Assembly: GCA_033297075.1 (NCBI GenBank)
Contig: MU858063.1
Span: forward strand, 124,001 to 188,000
DNA from: Rhypophila decipiens
Taxonomy: Eukaryota > Ascomycota > Sordariomycetes > Sordariales > Naviculisporaceae
DNA: 64,000 nucleotides
Reading direction: 5' to 3'
In this document: positions 11,684 through 22,777 of the stretch, one piece after another
Layout of the letters: every line of letters begins with the position of its first letter
Numbering within the stretch: the stretch's first letter is position 1
Notes under the pieces: generated by a model
Databases searched by the model: none
The model's input: the letters and a program-made list of their open reading frames with translations, nothing else
Told to the model about the DNA's origin: nothing
Program-made: the position numbers and the translations under genes

Positions 11684-13168
11684 GGAAGACCATCGAGGCG
11701 CGAGCGCAGAAAATATGCGGCTGCGCGCAACGGGAGCGACGACGCACAGGGAGGAGAGGGTAATAGATGGGAGGCGTCTGGACGAAGGAGGGTAGAAGAG
11801 GTTGATAGCGACGATGATACAGATACACAAGGCGTTGGTTTGATTACTTCTAGGGCAGCGGCGGGCGCTGGTCACAGGTTTGCGAGTGATCCGCTGAGGT
11901 TTACGGGTATAGACTTGGGCGACAGAGACGGGACCAGACGACGGAATTATGAGCAAGGGTCCGACGACGAAGGCACAGATGAGACATCAGATAACGATTC
12001 AGCAGAGAGTTCAGAAGACGATGAGATATTGGAGGCTGCCATGGCACGCATTCGGCGGGCTCAAGCAAAGGGCAAGAAAGACGTGAAGCTGAGCCAGGAA
12101 GAGCTCAAGGCTTTGGAAAGACAACGACAACGGATGCAAGGCGGAGGACAAAAGAAACAAAAGGAGCAGCGGTTTGCTGTTCCCCTCTCGCACCTCGAAC
12201 CTACTTCTCGCAAGAGGATCGACGCGGTGCCAGGGGCAGGCAATAGTCCTCCGCAACCTCAGGCTCCAGATTTTGACGAGACACAACATTATCAACAACA
12301 ACAGCAGCAGCAGCAGCAGCAGCAGCAAGTGCCTCCACCACAAAGAGGCTATCCCCCAATGGGCTATTTCCCCCCATCGTCGGCTTCGAGGGCGCCGCGT
12401 CCCCGTTCGGGAACAGGCAACTCTCGCCCTCCCAGTCGAAATGCCGTCGACAGGGAACAGAGCTCGTCTCCATTTTCGTATACATATGTTCAACGGCCCG
12501 GACCAGACCATGCGATTCGGCATTCTTCGGATCCTGCTGCACGCCCCCGCTCGCGAACACGGTCCATCTATGGGGAGCCTGGTCCTATGAACAGCGTGCC
12601 AGGTGGTTACCCATCATCGTCATCCGGCAGCGTACCAGGACATTTTGACCCGTTTCAGTACATGGTGGCAGGCGGTCGTGCTTCCTATCCAACTGCCACA
12701 ACGGGAAGTCCTGCCACGCGACAATCTGTTTCGGGCTCGCCGCGGACATCAGTACCTTCGCCTCGCACACAACCGCCGGGACCGTCTACGGCGGCGGTAA
12801 ATGCTCGTCGGGCGAGCAATAGAGAAGAAGAGGAATCAAGCAGCGAGGAAGAGACATCGGGCGAGGAGGAAGACGATGACGAGGAAGAAGAAGTCGTCGT
12901 TGTCGCTCCGAAACGTGCTTCTCTGGGTTCCGACCAGGGCGCGAGGATAGTCACTGCTGCTCCTCGTCCTGCTGCTGTTTCTGCTCCGGTGACTCGTCAG
13001 TCGGTGCGCGAGGCCGTGGCCGCAGTAGACGGGAGAGCGCTGTCAAGAGAAGCTTCCCCGCCTCTTCAGACCCTCAGGAGGTCGCCTACCAAGCAGGGCT
13101 CGGGCTCTTCGAGTAGGAAGCCTGTTGGAGGTGGGACTACGAGCTCTAGTCGACGACGGAAGAAATAA
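11684..13168 (+). CDS. Acidic, polyQ-containing orphan protein; 5' end unresolved
   Basis: The coding frame is open from 11621 to the stop at 13168 but contains no ATG before internal methionines. From about 11684 it already reads as protein (GRPSRRERR, then VEEVDSDDDTDTQGVG), so the true start lies near or above this. An ATG at 11680 is one base out of frame; a run of four G follows it, and three would give MGRPSRRERR and about 495 residues in total. Either this is a frameshift (sequencing or real), or an unseen upstream exon supplies the start. The body has basic and acidic stretches (KKDVKLSQEELKALERQRQRM helix; EEESSSEEETSGEEEDDDEEEE near the end), a run of 12 Gln at 12293-12328, many Ser/Pro, and a basic C-terminus SSRRRKK that looks like a nuclear signal. 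There are no known domains that I recognise and no membrane segment. It is probably a disordered nuclear protein. Confidence 0.7.
   Translation, partial: GRPSRRERRKYAAARNGSDDAQGGEGNRWEASGRRRVEEVDSDDDTDTQGVGLITSRAAAGAGHRFASDPLRFTGIDLGDRDGTRRRNYEQGSDDEGTDETSDNDSAESSEDDEILEAAMARIRRAQAKGKKDVKLSQEELKALERQRQRMQGGGQKKQKEQRFAVPLSHLEPTSRKRIDAVPGAGNSPPQPQAPDFDETQHYQQQQQQQQQQQQVPPPQRGYPPMGYFPPSSASRAPRPRSGTGNSRPPSRNAVDREQSSSPFSYTYVQRPGPDHAIRHSSDPAARPRSRTRSIYGEPGPMNSVPGGYPSSSSGSVPGHFDPFQYMVAGGRASYPTATTGSPATRQSVSGSPRTSVPSPRTQPPGPSTAAVNARRASNREEEESSSEEETSGEEEDDDEEEEVVVVAPKRASLGSDQGARIVTAAPRPAAVSAPVTRQSVREAVAAVDGRALSREASPPLQTLRRSPTKQGSGSSSRKPVGGGTTSSSRRRKK
12293..12328 (+). repeat. CAA/CAG repeat coding for 12 glutamines
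   Basis: Three CAA, then CAG triplets, then one CAA, in frame with the acidic orphan. Confidence 0.9.
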
Positions 13169-13999
13169 GCAAGGGTTCCAGGGTTCTCTGTCTTGTCTTT
13201 ATATCTCTATTATGATGGGATCGGTATCATTATACCCAGCCTGCGGAATTGGTGCCTTGTGTTGTTCTTAGTTCTGTATGTCTTGGTACGTGGAATATGG
13301 AATAGGGGGTAAAATGGCGGTGGTGAAAATTTTGGTCCTCGTCTGTAACGAAGGCCGACTGGTCTCGTCTCTGTGGTTCTTTCTTTCCTCTTTTCGTTTT
13401 TCTTCTTTCCTGATGGTAGACTTTATTTTACTACGATTTTATTCTTATCTCTTCTCCATCTTGATGGGATCATGTCGAATGTACCGAGTAGATATCGTTA
13501 CGACGCAACATGCCAATGGGAGACTTTCCTAGAAAATACTTGTTGATACATTGACTTGTTACGGACAGTGCGTTGCCCACTTACGTGCTCTTGTGTCGGC
13601 CTGTTTCCTGTACAATGACCATTTCCCGGTCTCTACAAACATGTTGCCCAGACTAGGCACTGTTTGACTGCTGATGTGACACGATTCAAGTTTGAAGCAT
13701 TTATAAAATCTCGAAATTTCCAATCAACGCCATAAGCAATGACCCATCTGATGGCTGCTTATATGTCGTAGGGATATACAAAAGCCTGATACAAAATCGC
13801 GCAAAACAATACAGCCATATACTCTCGTCGTAGTCTCATCTATCATGTCCATCATGCCCCAAGGTATCCATTGCATGTTGATCGTCAACTCTCGCCCAAT
13901 CTTCCCAGCCCAATTCATAGCCCCAGACAGACAAGGCCTATACCAACACCACATCTCCAGCGGTCCGTCCCTGCCTACCTAGGTGCTAGTAGCCCGCCT
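13169..13999. other. Intergenic region between convergent genes
   Basis: The plus-strand orphan ends at 13168 and the minus-strand gene ends at 14000, so this is shared 3' sequence. It is T-rich on the plus strand just after 13169. No gene seen. Confidence 0.6.
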
Positions 14000-14951
14000 C
14001 TAAGAAAACATCTTGGCAACCCCCTTCAAATCAAACCCACCACCACCCATCAACCCACCCACAGACTTGCCAATATCCCCCAACGATCCAAACCCATCGC
14101 TCTGCACAGTCCTCTTCTCATAAACACTAGACGTAAAACCAGGTACACTCTTTGTCCCGCCAGAGGTGGCAGAGCTCGCCATTTTAGCAACCTCGCCGAC
14201 CAAACCGATCCCATCACCCGAGGCAGCTTTACCGGCCAAGCCCAACATGCCCGTCATGGTAGCTGGCAGACGCAGCCCGAATTTGGCCAGGAGGGCGGTG
14301 AGGGCTCCGCCCGTGATGAGGGGCATTATGACGAGCATGAAGACTTTCATGGGGTGTTTCTTGGCATAGTACATTAGGTCGCGGAGGAGACGTTTGAGGC
14401 GCTTGAGGAGGCGGGATAAGAAGTTTGGTCGGGGCGAGCGTTTGTAATATGATGGGGAGCGGTTACCCCCTAATTTAACACAAAGTTGTTAGTTTATAGT
14501 AGCAGAGAAAGGGGGGGTGTTTGTTGGGGAGAGAAGACGTACCGAACCCACCGAAAAACGAACTCCGACTGGCATTGTGCTTGTTGTAATCGCCCCCGCC
14601 CCCGCCGCCGGTGAGACTACCGAAAAAGGAACGAGTAGGGCTGTGGTCTCGGTCTCGTTTGTGGTCACGGTGGTGTTTACTGCTGCTGCTGTGTCGTTTG
14701 TGCTTGCTGTCGTCGTCGCCACCGCCGCCGCCGCCGAAACCAAAGACTGAAGCGGCTACTCCGGCGATGGAGCCGCCCCCGCCCCCGCCCCCGCTGCCTC
14801 GATGTCGAGAGCGGGATCGTGAGCGGTCGGATTTGCTTCTGGACCGATCTTTGTGCCGCGAGGAGCGGTGGTGCGATTTATGTTTTCGCGACGAGGAGTG
14901 GTGCGTTGGTGCGCCTGAGATTACCGAGGCGGCATCGTCAAGGAAGCCCAT
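14000..14951 (-). CDS. RS/His- and Gly-rich orphan with one membrane segment, 292 aa
   Basis: Two exons: 14543-14951 and 14469-14000, with a 73-nt intron at 14470-14542 (donor GTACGT, acceptor AATTAG). Joining puts a Gly codon across the junction and the frame holds to TGA. It starts MGFLDDAASVISG. Residues about 18-55 are dense in Ser, Arg, His and Lys (RSRSKSDRSRSRSRHR), followed by glycine runs (seven Gly, then six Gly), a second charged block HSSSSKHHRDHKRDRDH, and repeated SFFGS/SFFGG motifs. The second exon has a basic cluster RLLKRLKRLLRDL next to one hydrophobic segment VFMLVIMPLITGGALTALLAKFG, then a glycine-rich tail. The basic cluster before the membrane segment suggests its N-terminal side faces the cytosol. 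I do not recognise a family; the function is unknown. Confidence 0.8.
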
Positions 14952-15159
14952 TGCGAACGAGCTGGTATCTAGAGGTGCTGAGACGATGTAGGGAGTAAAG
15001 GATCCTGCGTTGCGGAAGGGTCTATAGAGGTGGGGTTCGTCGACGAAATAATTTGAGCTTCAGGGCGTCAGGCGAGGCTGGCGCAAGGTGATTAATTCCT
15101 GCAATCCAAAGACTCCCGTCCAGTCCCTAGATTCGATTAGACTGGTTCGAAGCCAAGAT

Positions 15160-15204
<45 letters not shown>

Positions 15205-15987
15205 AGCTTGCAGCTCCAGGGTGCTTGCTATACGGATACAATCTTCTCGATCCCCAGAGGCTGCTGCTTCACCGCTTACTTTGAAATTCGTGAGGCTGGG
15301 AATCGGCCGGCCACTGCCAATTGGACGAGATGACAATGAGGAAGGCGACCCCGACCCGACCGGGGTCCTTCCCGGGGCGGAGCTGCATTGATCATCGACC
15401 AATGTTCTTGTCAAGTGAAGAACTATTGTGGGGAGCTATCCCCAAGATGGAGGGGCTTTGATTGGAAGGCTGGGTGGGGGGCAGCCTCTTGGACCCGTGT
15501 TTCATGTTTGCTGACTGATACGAACTTATAAAGCCACATGTCACCAGCCACGGACAGCAAGGCGATTTGGGCTATCATGTTGGGCTTTTGTTTTATTTCT
15601 TGGAATCTTTTTGGGCTTTCTCAGGAATGAAATTGAGATGTTGAAATTTACGGGGTACGTCTTTCAGTCTAGGAATTGGGTTTGTGCTTTCAAGCCGCAG
15701 CTGCACATTTTGAATTCATTCATGTCAAGAACTCCACTCCTCCACTCAAACCTACATCTGTGGCCGAAAGCCTAAACGCTCTAGTCCTTCCCCAATAAAT
15801 ACTAGTTCGTCTGGTTCCTTGCAGGGATAGGCGTCCATTTTTGTTCTTGGTCTTCGCGGGGCTCCCAAAAACAAGACCAGGCTTCTTTTGTTGTCGTCAG
15901 ATTTCTAGAACTTTTTGAACGAACCAGCATATCTTCTCCTTGGGCTTTTTCTGCAACAATCCCAGCAAGATAGACAGTATCGTCAAC
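14952..15987. other. Divergent intergenic region with CAG repeat
   Basis: Promoter region between the minus-strand gene at 14951 and the plus-strand gene at 15988. A CAG tract lies at 15161-15203. An open frame starts with ATG at 15158 directly before the CAG run and gives Met plus 14 Gln in a 77-codon frame, but I have no support for translation. Confidence 0.5.
15161..15203. repeat. (CAG)14 microsatellite
   Basis: Fourteen perfect CAG triplets immediately after an ATG, in an intergenic region. Confidence 0.95.
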
Positions 15988-17280
15988 ATGTCGAACCCAA
16001 TCGACATCACGTCGGCGACTCAGTTCGACCAGCTACTCAACTCGTCACGGACAGTAGTAGCCAACTGTAAGTTCCCGTCTCTTCCACTACCCCGCCATCT
16101 GGAGACTGGAGACTGGAGCACCGAGCAAAGTGGCCGTCCTCCTCCCGCGGCTGTTTCCTCTGACTGTTGATCCGTTTGAAATCATTTACCTTTGTTCCCG
16201 GTTTCTGTATTCTATTTCTCGCGACTCTATTCTCGTCCTGGTTTCAACCAGCTTGATCGACGAGAAACAACCAGACTCCAAAACACTTGCTAACCCGGGT
16301 TTCTGCAGTCTATTCCGAGTCGAACGGGCCTTCGAGCCAGATCGCCCCCATCTATGACCAGCTTTCTGGTGCCATTTCCCGCAAGAATCTCATCACATTC
16401 GTCAAGATCAACACGCAGACACAGAAGGACATTACATCCGCCTACAACATCACAACTCTCCCGACCTTTGTCATTCTCCGCAATGGCAAAGTTGCCGACA
16501 AGATTCAAGGGGCCAACCCCGTTAAGCTCAGTGCGGCCATCAAAAAGCTAGTTACCGAGGCTGAAAACGCAGGAGAATCGAGCGGCACCGGCACCGGCAG
16601 CAGTGGTCCTGACGGCTGGAGAGGCGCCGATCTCCCCCGTGGCTACAGCGACGTCACGGACCAGATTGAGTCAAGGAGATGCGAATTGCTCAACTATGAT
16701 TCCCAGATTAGCGACGTCAAGGTCCTGTTTGAGAAGAAACAACCGGCCGCTCTCTCGCCAGGGAAGGCGGCGGCGGTGGCAAACGACTGGATTGAGAGTG
16801 ACACGGACGAGCAACTCTTGCTCTTTATGCCCTTCATGTCCATGGTCAAGCTACATACCATTCAAGTAAGCAGGCCCTGCACACCTTGTCCACATGGCTA
16901 TAGTTTGTTAACATGGCGAACAGATAACATCACTTCCCCCGTCAGCCGATGACGATGACGAGGCCCCCATGAGGCCCAAACTGATCAAGCTCTTTACCAA
17001 CAAACCCCACAACCTCGGCTTTGACGAAGCTGAGGACATGACGGCAACACAGACCATCGAGCTCACCGAGAAGGACTGGAACGCCGTGGGGACGGCCAAC
17101 ATCCCGCTGCGGTTTGTCAAGTTCCAGAACATCAACAGTCTGGTGCTGTTCGTCATGAATGGCGACGGCAGCAACGACAGCGAAAAGGTCCGGATCGATC
17201 GCATCCGACTGATTGGTGAAGCGGGAGCAAAGCGCGAAATGGGAAAACTTGAGAAGATTGGCGACGAGGCCGGTGAGTAG
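15988..17280 (+). CDS. txl1: Thioredoxin-like protein with PITH domain (Txl1/TXNL1 type), active site lost
   Basis: Three exons: 15988-16066, 16309-16865, 16924-17280, giving 330 residues. Intron 1 (242 nt) has donor GTAAGT, branch GCTAAC and acceptor CTGCAG; intron 2 (58 nt) has donor GTAAGC and acceptor AACAG. Residues 5-110 are a thioredoxin fold with the usual F-Y strand, the IAPIYDQL helix and the cis-proline loop TTLPTF (Pro78). The CGPC active site is replaced by N32-G-P-S35, so both redox cysteines are missing. Residues from about 125 to 315 form a PITH domain (DVTDQIESRRCELLNYD start; ITSLPP, LRFVKFQNINSLVLFV strands). The family binds the 26S proteasome through PITH; here the protein can hardly be a disulfide reductase, so a structural or adaptor role is inferred. 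The GTG- and Ser-rich linker between the domains is normal. Confidence 0.93.
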
Positions 17281-20200
17281 GTACAACTGAGCGACCTCAC
17301 CATACGTGACACGTATTGGTCATGGGGCCAGGTCCCGAGGAGGAAGGGGAATTTTTGAAGCGGCGAATGCGAGACCCGAGTGGAGGATACTCGGTCCGCC
17401 CATCGAACAGTTCTATTTGGGTTTTTTCGGTTTTTTTTTCTTTTTCATGTTTTGTGACTGCATGGAGTTATAGATTATGATCAAGGTCAGGGACGGCCAC
17501 AGCACGCAGGAGTATGGCATCGATAAGGATGTAATGCGTTTCTGTTCAGTTGGAATGGTGGAATGGAGGCTGATAGATTGATTGATGGCTGAAGCATTGT
17601 TATAGCGGTAGCTGACATGAATATGGCTGCCATCCACTTCATCTTGGATTTTCGATCCTTTTTTCTTGGCCCGAATGGGTAAGTAAGTACCTGTACATGG
17701 AGTCCTCTTGCCCATATTGCGACACGAGTTGGTACTGCATCGATCTTTTCGTTCAGTCTCCCACGTCATCTATCGACAGTACAGGTCATTTCGGTCGAAG
17801 CCGGATGGATGGTCACGGGAGGCAGGGCATTCTGATTACGCTGAAATGCGGATAGATTAAAACAAAATGAAGCAGCAGGCAGGGCATCAGATATCCCACC
17901 TCCCCGTAAAAGGAGGTGGTCACGCTCGTCGCCGCACTCGGTTCATGAGCCGTTCAAGTTTGACATGCCCAACCTCAATCCTGGGAATTCGGGCGAAATT
18001 GAATCTATCCTCCAGCCTCAAGATGACGGCACGAAATTAGAAACTGGGCTGGACATTTTCCAGAGTCGAGAGTCCCCTATCCCCGGTTTGCGCGGCATAT
18101 CATAATAATCCACAAGATATTGTACATACGGGATATACCCGAGGGCGGCTGGGTCCTCACGCATTGAAGATTCGGAGAAATAATTGGTAAACGAAAAGCA
18201 AGAGAGCAATTTTGAACTTCATGCACTCGACGAGGCCAAGGGCTTACTGGCTGCTTGCTATTGCTGCCACTCCAGGTAAAACTTCCTGGGAGAATAGCCG
18301 GACCAGAAGAAACTCGTCGATGTGATCCGGTTCAGCTGTCAAGGGGGGAGGGGTTGGGTTTGGTTTTGTTTCCAACCAGGTAGGCGAACCGTCTGCCGGC
18401 CGACGTGATGATTCGTTTGACAACGGCATTGACTGTACCAAGTTCGGCATCCAGAAAAGAGCCTCATTCACACAGACATCAAATCGGTAGACTAAGACGA
18501 ACGGGCGAACTTGGATGAGGATTCTCGTTTCGTGGCTGGGCCCGCCGGTTCGAAACACCATGAACCACACACCGCCTCCCGCGGAATGATCAGCGACATG
18601 TGTTTTCATGGGACAGCACTTTAGCCGTCAAACCACTCGTCGAGCAAGAAACTACAAACGAACAAATCCAATCAACCTGGTTAGGCAGCGAGGACAAGCC
18701 TCAGGATAATCTCACGAATGCATGAAATCGATTCCCAGTCACAACAGAAAAGACAGAAATAGAGCCAACCCAAAAGTTCAAGAAATGTCCAGCCTCAACA
18801 CCACCATCCAGCCCTAGAAGAAGGGAGCTCGATGGACTGACTGACGAAGAGAGCCGGTTTTGCAATATGTTCGATCTGGGCCACGACTGACGCCACAATG
18901 CCATTAAGGAAAAAAGACATGGAGCAACACGGGTAATGTTATAAAATAGAGTCGTGGCAGCCGCACGAAGAAAAAAAAAAGGAGAAAAGAAAGGGTGAAA
19001 GAATTTTCGCGATGCAAAATTCTAAATATACCATAAATTTGGAGAGTGGGGCTGCACTTAGTCATCCGACTTTCCATGTTCGTGGCTGGATCTAGCCTCA
19101 AGTGCTGTGGCGTCAGGGGCTGGACGGAAGAATACCTGCACCGGCCCCGTGATTCTCCACCACAGTTGGCGAGTTCATCCAGTCTCCACACTTTTCGATT
19201 CGTGTTCCAAAGATTCGATCGGACGCTGCCGTGGGGCGCAACACCTCTTGACAGGCCGAAATAATGTCACCATCTCCAACTCTTTCTTCGAGAACCTGAA
19301 GGGCTCCAGTGACCTGTCACGATGCACACCCTCCCCCCACTCATAGCTTCCCTCGATATCACTCTTACAGCACCTCCTTCCAGGTTCCTTACCGAAGCAC
19401 TATATCCAAGTCCTGACGGTGGTGCTCTCCTGTGCCACCCTCCTCCTCCTCCTTGGACGGGACGACACTAAACCCTCTGCTAGGTTGAATAAGCTCCTCT
19501 CCAATGCGACGGCAGGACCAGTGCCAGAGGAGTGAGAGGACCCAAGAACGAGCGAACCAGACTTCGGAGTGCCTTCCGCATTCGATGTCGAAAGCCGGGA
19601 GCAGCGCCTCGGAATGACCAGTCTCTCTGTGCTCTTTAGCAACAGAAACATGGAACAAATTGATTAAAAAGGATCCGCTGGCTTCATATATGTCACGCAA
19701 CCCCCTTTGGCCTTTTATTCGCCCGCAGCCAGTCCCTTGATTTTTGAGCACTTTTTATGACGGTTATATCTGCTGCAAGCATCGAGTATTAACTAATAAC
19801 TCGTCAGCCTGCGACAAGTGTTATATGCCAGCATGGCGACAGACAGGTTCATCCTTCTCTGTCGCACATTGAGCAGATCCTTCCCAGAGATACAGAGAGA
19901 TGCAAGCACGAAAACGCCCGAGCCACCCGGTTGTTTTGTCGGTTTACTACACTACGATACGCGCAACAAGACGGTGTGTGATGTGATTGTTCATGTTTGG
20001 TTTCGTCTGCTGCAGTGCAGCGCACCCTCTGCTTGGGCCTTTGTATCTTGGCCTCACATCCTCCTATTTTCAATTTCCCCACGTCGTGGTGCAGCTTTTG
20101 CAGTGTCGCAAGAGTCTCGAATTGCTCCTGGCCCTTGCCCTGGTACGACATTGTCTGCCGTCTTTCCCCAGAAGCAGAGCAACCAACTCGCTGAGCAGCA

Positions 20201-22777
20201 CAACGAGATGGTGTATCCATGCAGCCGGCTATGGTGTACACACTTTGCTCTAAAAGCTCCGAACGAGGTGGGAGACTCTCTTCGTCCATGATATACATGT
20301 CTCGGCGAATTTGCTGTTTCTCTTTCTTGTCCTACCCACTTGGCTCCGTGTTGGTAAAATATCTGAAGCCACCAACAAAAGAGGCTATATGCTATATTCG
20401 ATATCCGATCCATCTCGCCTCGCCTCGCCTCGCCGCTCTCACGACACAAGCACATCTTGGCTAGCTGGCGCTCGCTTCGCTTCCGGTTCGAGGCGCCAAC
20501 CGAGTCTAGATATAATAGAAACATCAAATATTACCGAGTATTACTAGTCCGCACTACTATACTGCATTGACATTCGGGCACATATCGTCGGATGTACCTC
20601 GACTAATAGCCCCATGCTCATATATCCAATACTCCAATCCCCGGTCTTTATGCCCCTCACACGCCCTCGAGATGATTTGGGGCTCGCCGCCCCGCCTGAC
20701 CTCGACAGATCAGCAAAGTCCTTGGCTGGCCAGATATCATGTGCTGAAGCCCTCCCCTACCCCCCTCTAGGCCTAGCTGTCCTGCCGCCATGTCAGGTCG
20801 CCTATCGGCCACTGCGCATCCCGGACCAACTGCAGTGAAAGAAGTGACCCCCTACCCTTCACCTGCCCGCATTCCCACTTGCGCCAAAAAATCACCAGAG
20901 CCGGCGGTCAACTGCAACTCTGTTTCGACGGCACGTTACCATGGGACCCAAGATCGGTTAAGACTGAGGAACTAATGAATTGGATCACTGCAGGAATAAA
21001 ACGTGGCCCGCAAGCACAGCTAGAGTTACTAAGAATAGACACTGGCACATCCCTTCCATCGTCACGGTACCATCCGCCTACGTATTCCGTACAGTACACT
21101 TTGCACTAACACTTTCCTGGAGTACCTGCTCCCTTCAACTCTGACCTCACTCACACATGCGTTGTGAAGTTCCTCGGCTTTCCTCCTGTTTGTCTGCCCA
21201 CAGGCCTCTTTTTCCTTTCCGAACTCGTGCGTATGCCACTACCACGCTGTCAAAGGACCTCTTCCTTCTCCGTCTCTTGACTGCCTCTTCAAGGAGCTGG
21301 TAGGGAAATAGATGACATGAACATGACCAATCCCGCCATTGAACATTGATTCCCAGCTCCTTTCGGTGACCTCTTCGTGCCCTTGCTGGACCGCATTCTG
21401 CTGCTTGCTGCTTGCTATTGCCTCCTCCTTTTTCTTCCCTTCCGCTCTGACCGTGGTGTGCCGCAGCGGTCAGCTCCCGTGTGAGAGACTGCCTCTTGTG
21501 GAAGTTGTTCTTTCATCTCATCTCTCTGACTGGGTTCTGCAATACTGCTACATCCGGTCAGTTCCATAGCCAGCAGTAGCAGTGAGCTCGCATGGCAAGT
21601 TTTAGACTGGCATCTCATCAACCTTGTACATGCCACCCCCCCCCCCCCCTTGTCCTTGAACCTCCTTTCCGAACAAGCTCTTTTCCCGACAAGGGTCCAG
21701 GGGTTTCGTTTGCTTTGGTGCTTTCATGTCTGTGCCAGCTTTAGCTTCCTTTGATCCAGAAAGAGCAATAGCGTTCCAAGTGATGAGCTTCGAGGAGCTA
21801 TGTCCCTCCACCGCAACTTCCCATAACTTGGTTCACACATGTCACCAAAAGAACCCCCCCAGTTCTGTCTCCAAGTGTGTGTGTGAGCTCGTCGAGTGAC
21901 ATGGGGGCTTGAGCTGAAAGCCAAACTGACAAGCAGCCCCAAAACTGCCATCATACCCAGTTGTTCTCTTTTCTTCCCTTGACACACATTCCTCTTCCCT
22001 TCACTCTACTTCTCTTCTCAGCTTCCTCTTTCACTTTGCAACGTCCGAGAGTTAGATGACGTGATATCAACCCAACCAACTCCCTTTCCTCGGGTTCTTG
22101 CTGCGGTTCGTAATCATCTGTCTATCGAGTCAGTATATGACCACCTGGTCCTCGAATCCTATAAACTCAAAGGGAGCCCGCCAATCCAGAGGTTGCTTGC
22201 CACCTACCTGCCCTACTTCGCCATCCTATTCCCATCCCGTTCGACTTGTTCGTTGTCAGATTTATTACCTGCAGGAGTTGTCCACCTATTACAATTACAG
22301 TGGGCTGGGCTGTCGAACAAAAACTCGCCTCCCGCAGAAAAGGCCCTACATTTGGGTATCAGGAGAGAAAGACACAAAAAGCAAGAAAGGGAAAAAAAGA
22401 AAGCAAGAGATAATTTTCTCAGCCACCGAAAAGTCCCTTAAGTCGTGTATTATACAAGTGGGACCCCGCCAACGAGCCAGTCAACGTCCAAGTCAACAGC
22501 AGCCCGGCCGCCTTATATCACAGTCGAATTATTTCCAGTGGCTTGTCGTCGGGACGCGGCTCAAATAGACGGTGTGGGGATTTTGCCCTGTTCAAGTTTG
22601 ACGTGGCCAGCAAAAGAGAAAGGAAGAGAAGGCTGGGCCGGTTATTCTCAAGTACACCTTAACAGGACCTTTCCGGCGACATCGACCTGGACATAGCGGG
22701 AAATACAGCATCCCCAACCCGTTCTTTTCTCAACCGTCTCCCGAGCCAGACCCGAGTTCGGCCGTGACGATCAGTAC
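17281..22777. other. Long gene-poor region
   Basis: About 5.5 kb without a supportable gene. The best open frame is 18244-18609 on the minus strand: 121 codons with an ATG, reading MKTHVADHSAGGGVWFMVF. It has no recognisable domain and no clear splice partner, though another frame at 18018-18209 is also protein-like. A short CTCGC repeat lies at about 20414-20433 and a run of C at about 21634-21650. The last kilobase before 22778 is probably promoter and leader of the 2EXR gene. Confidence 0.4.
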
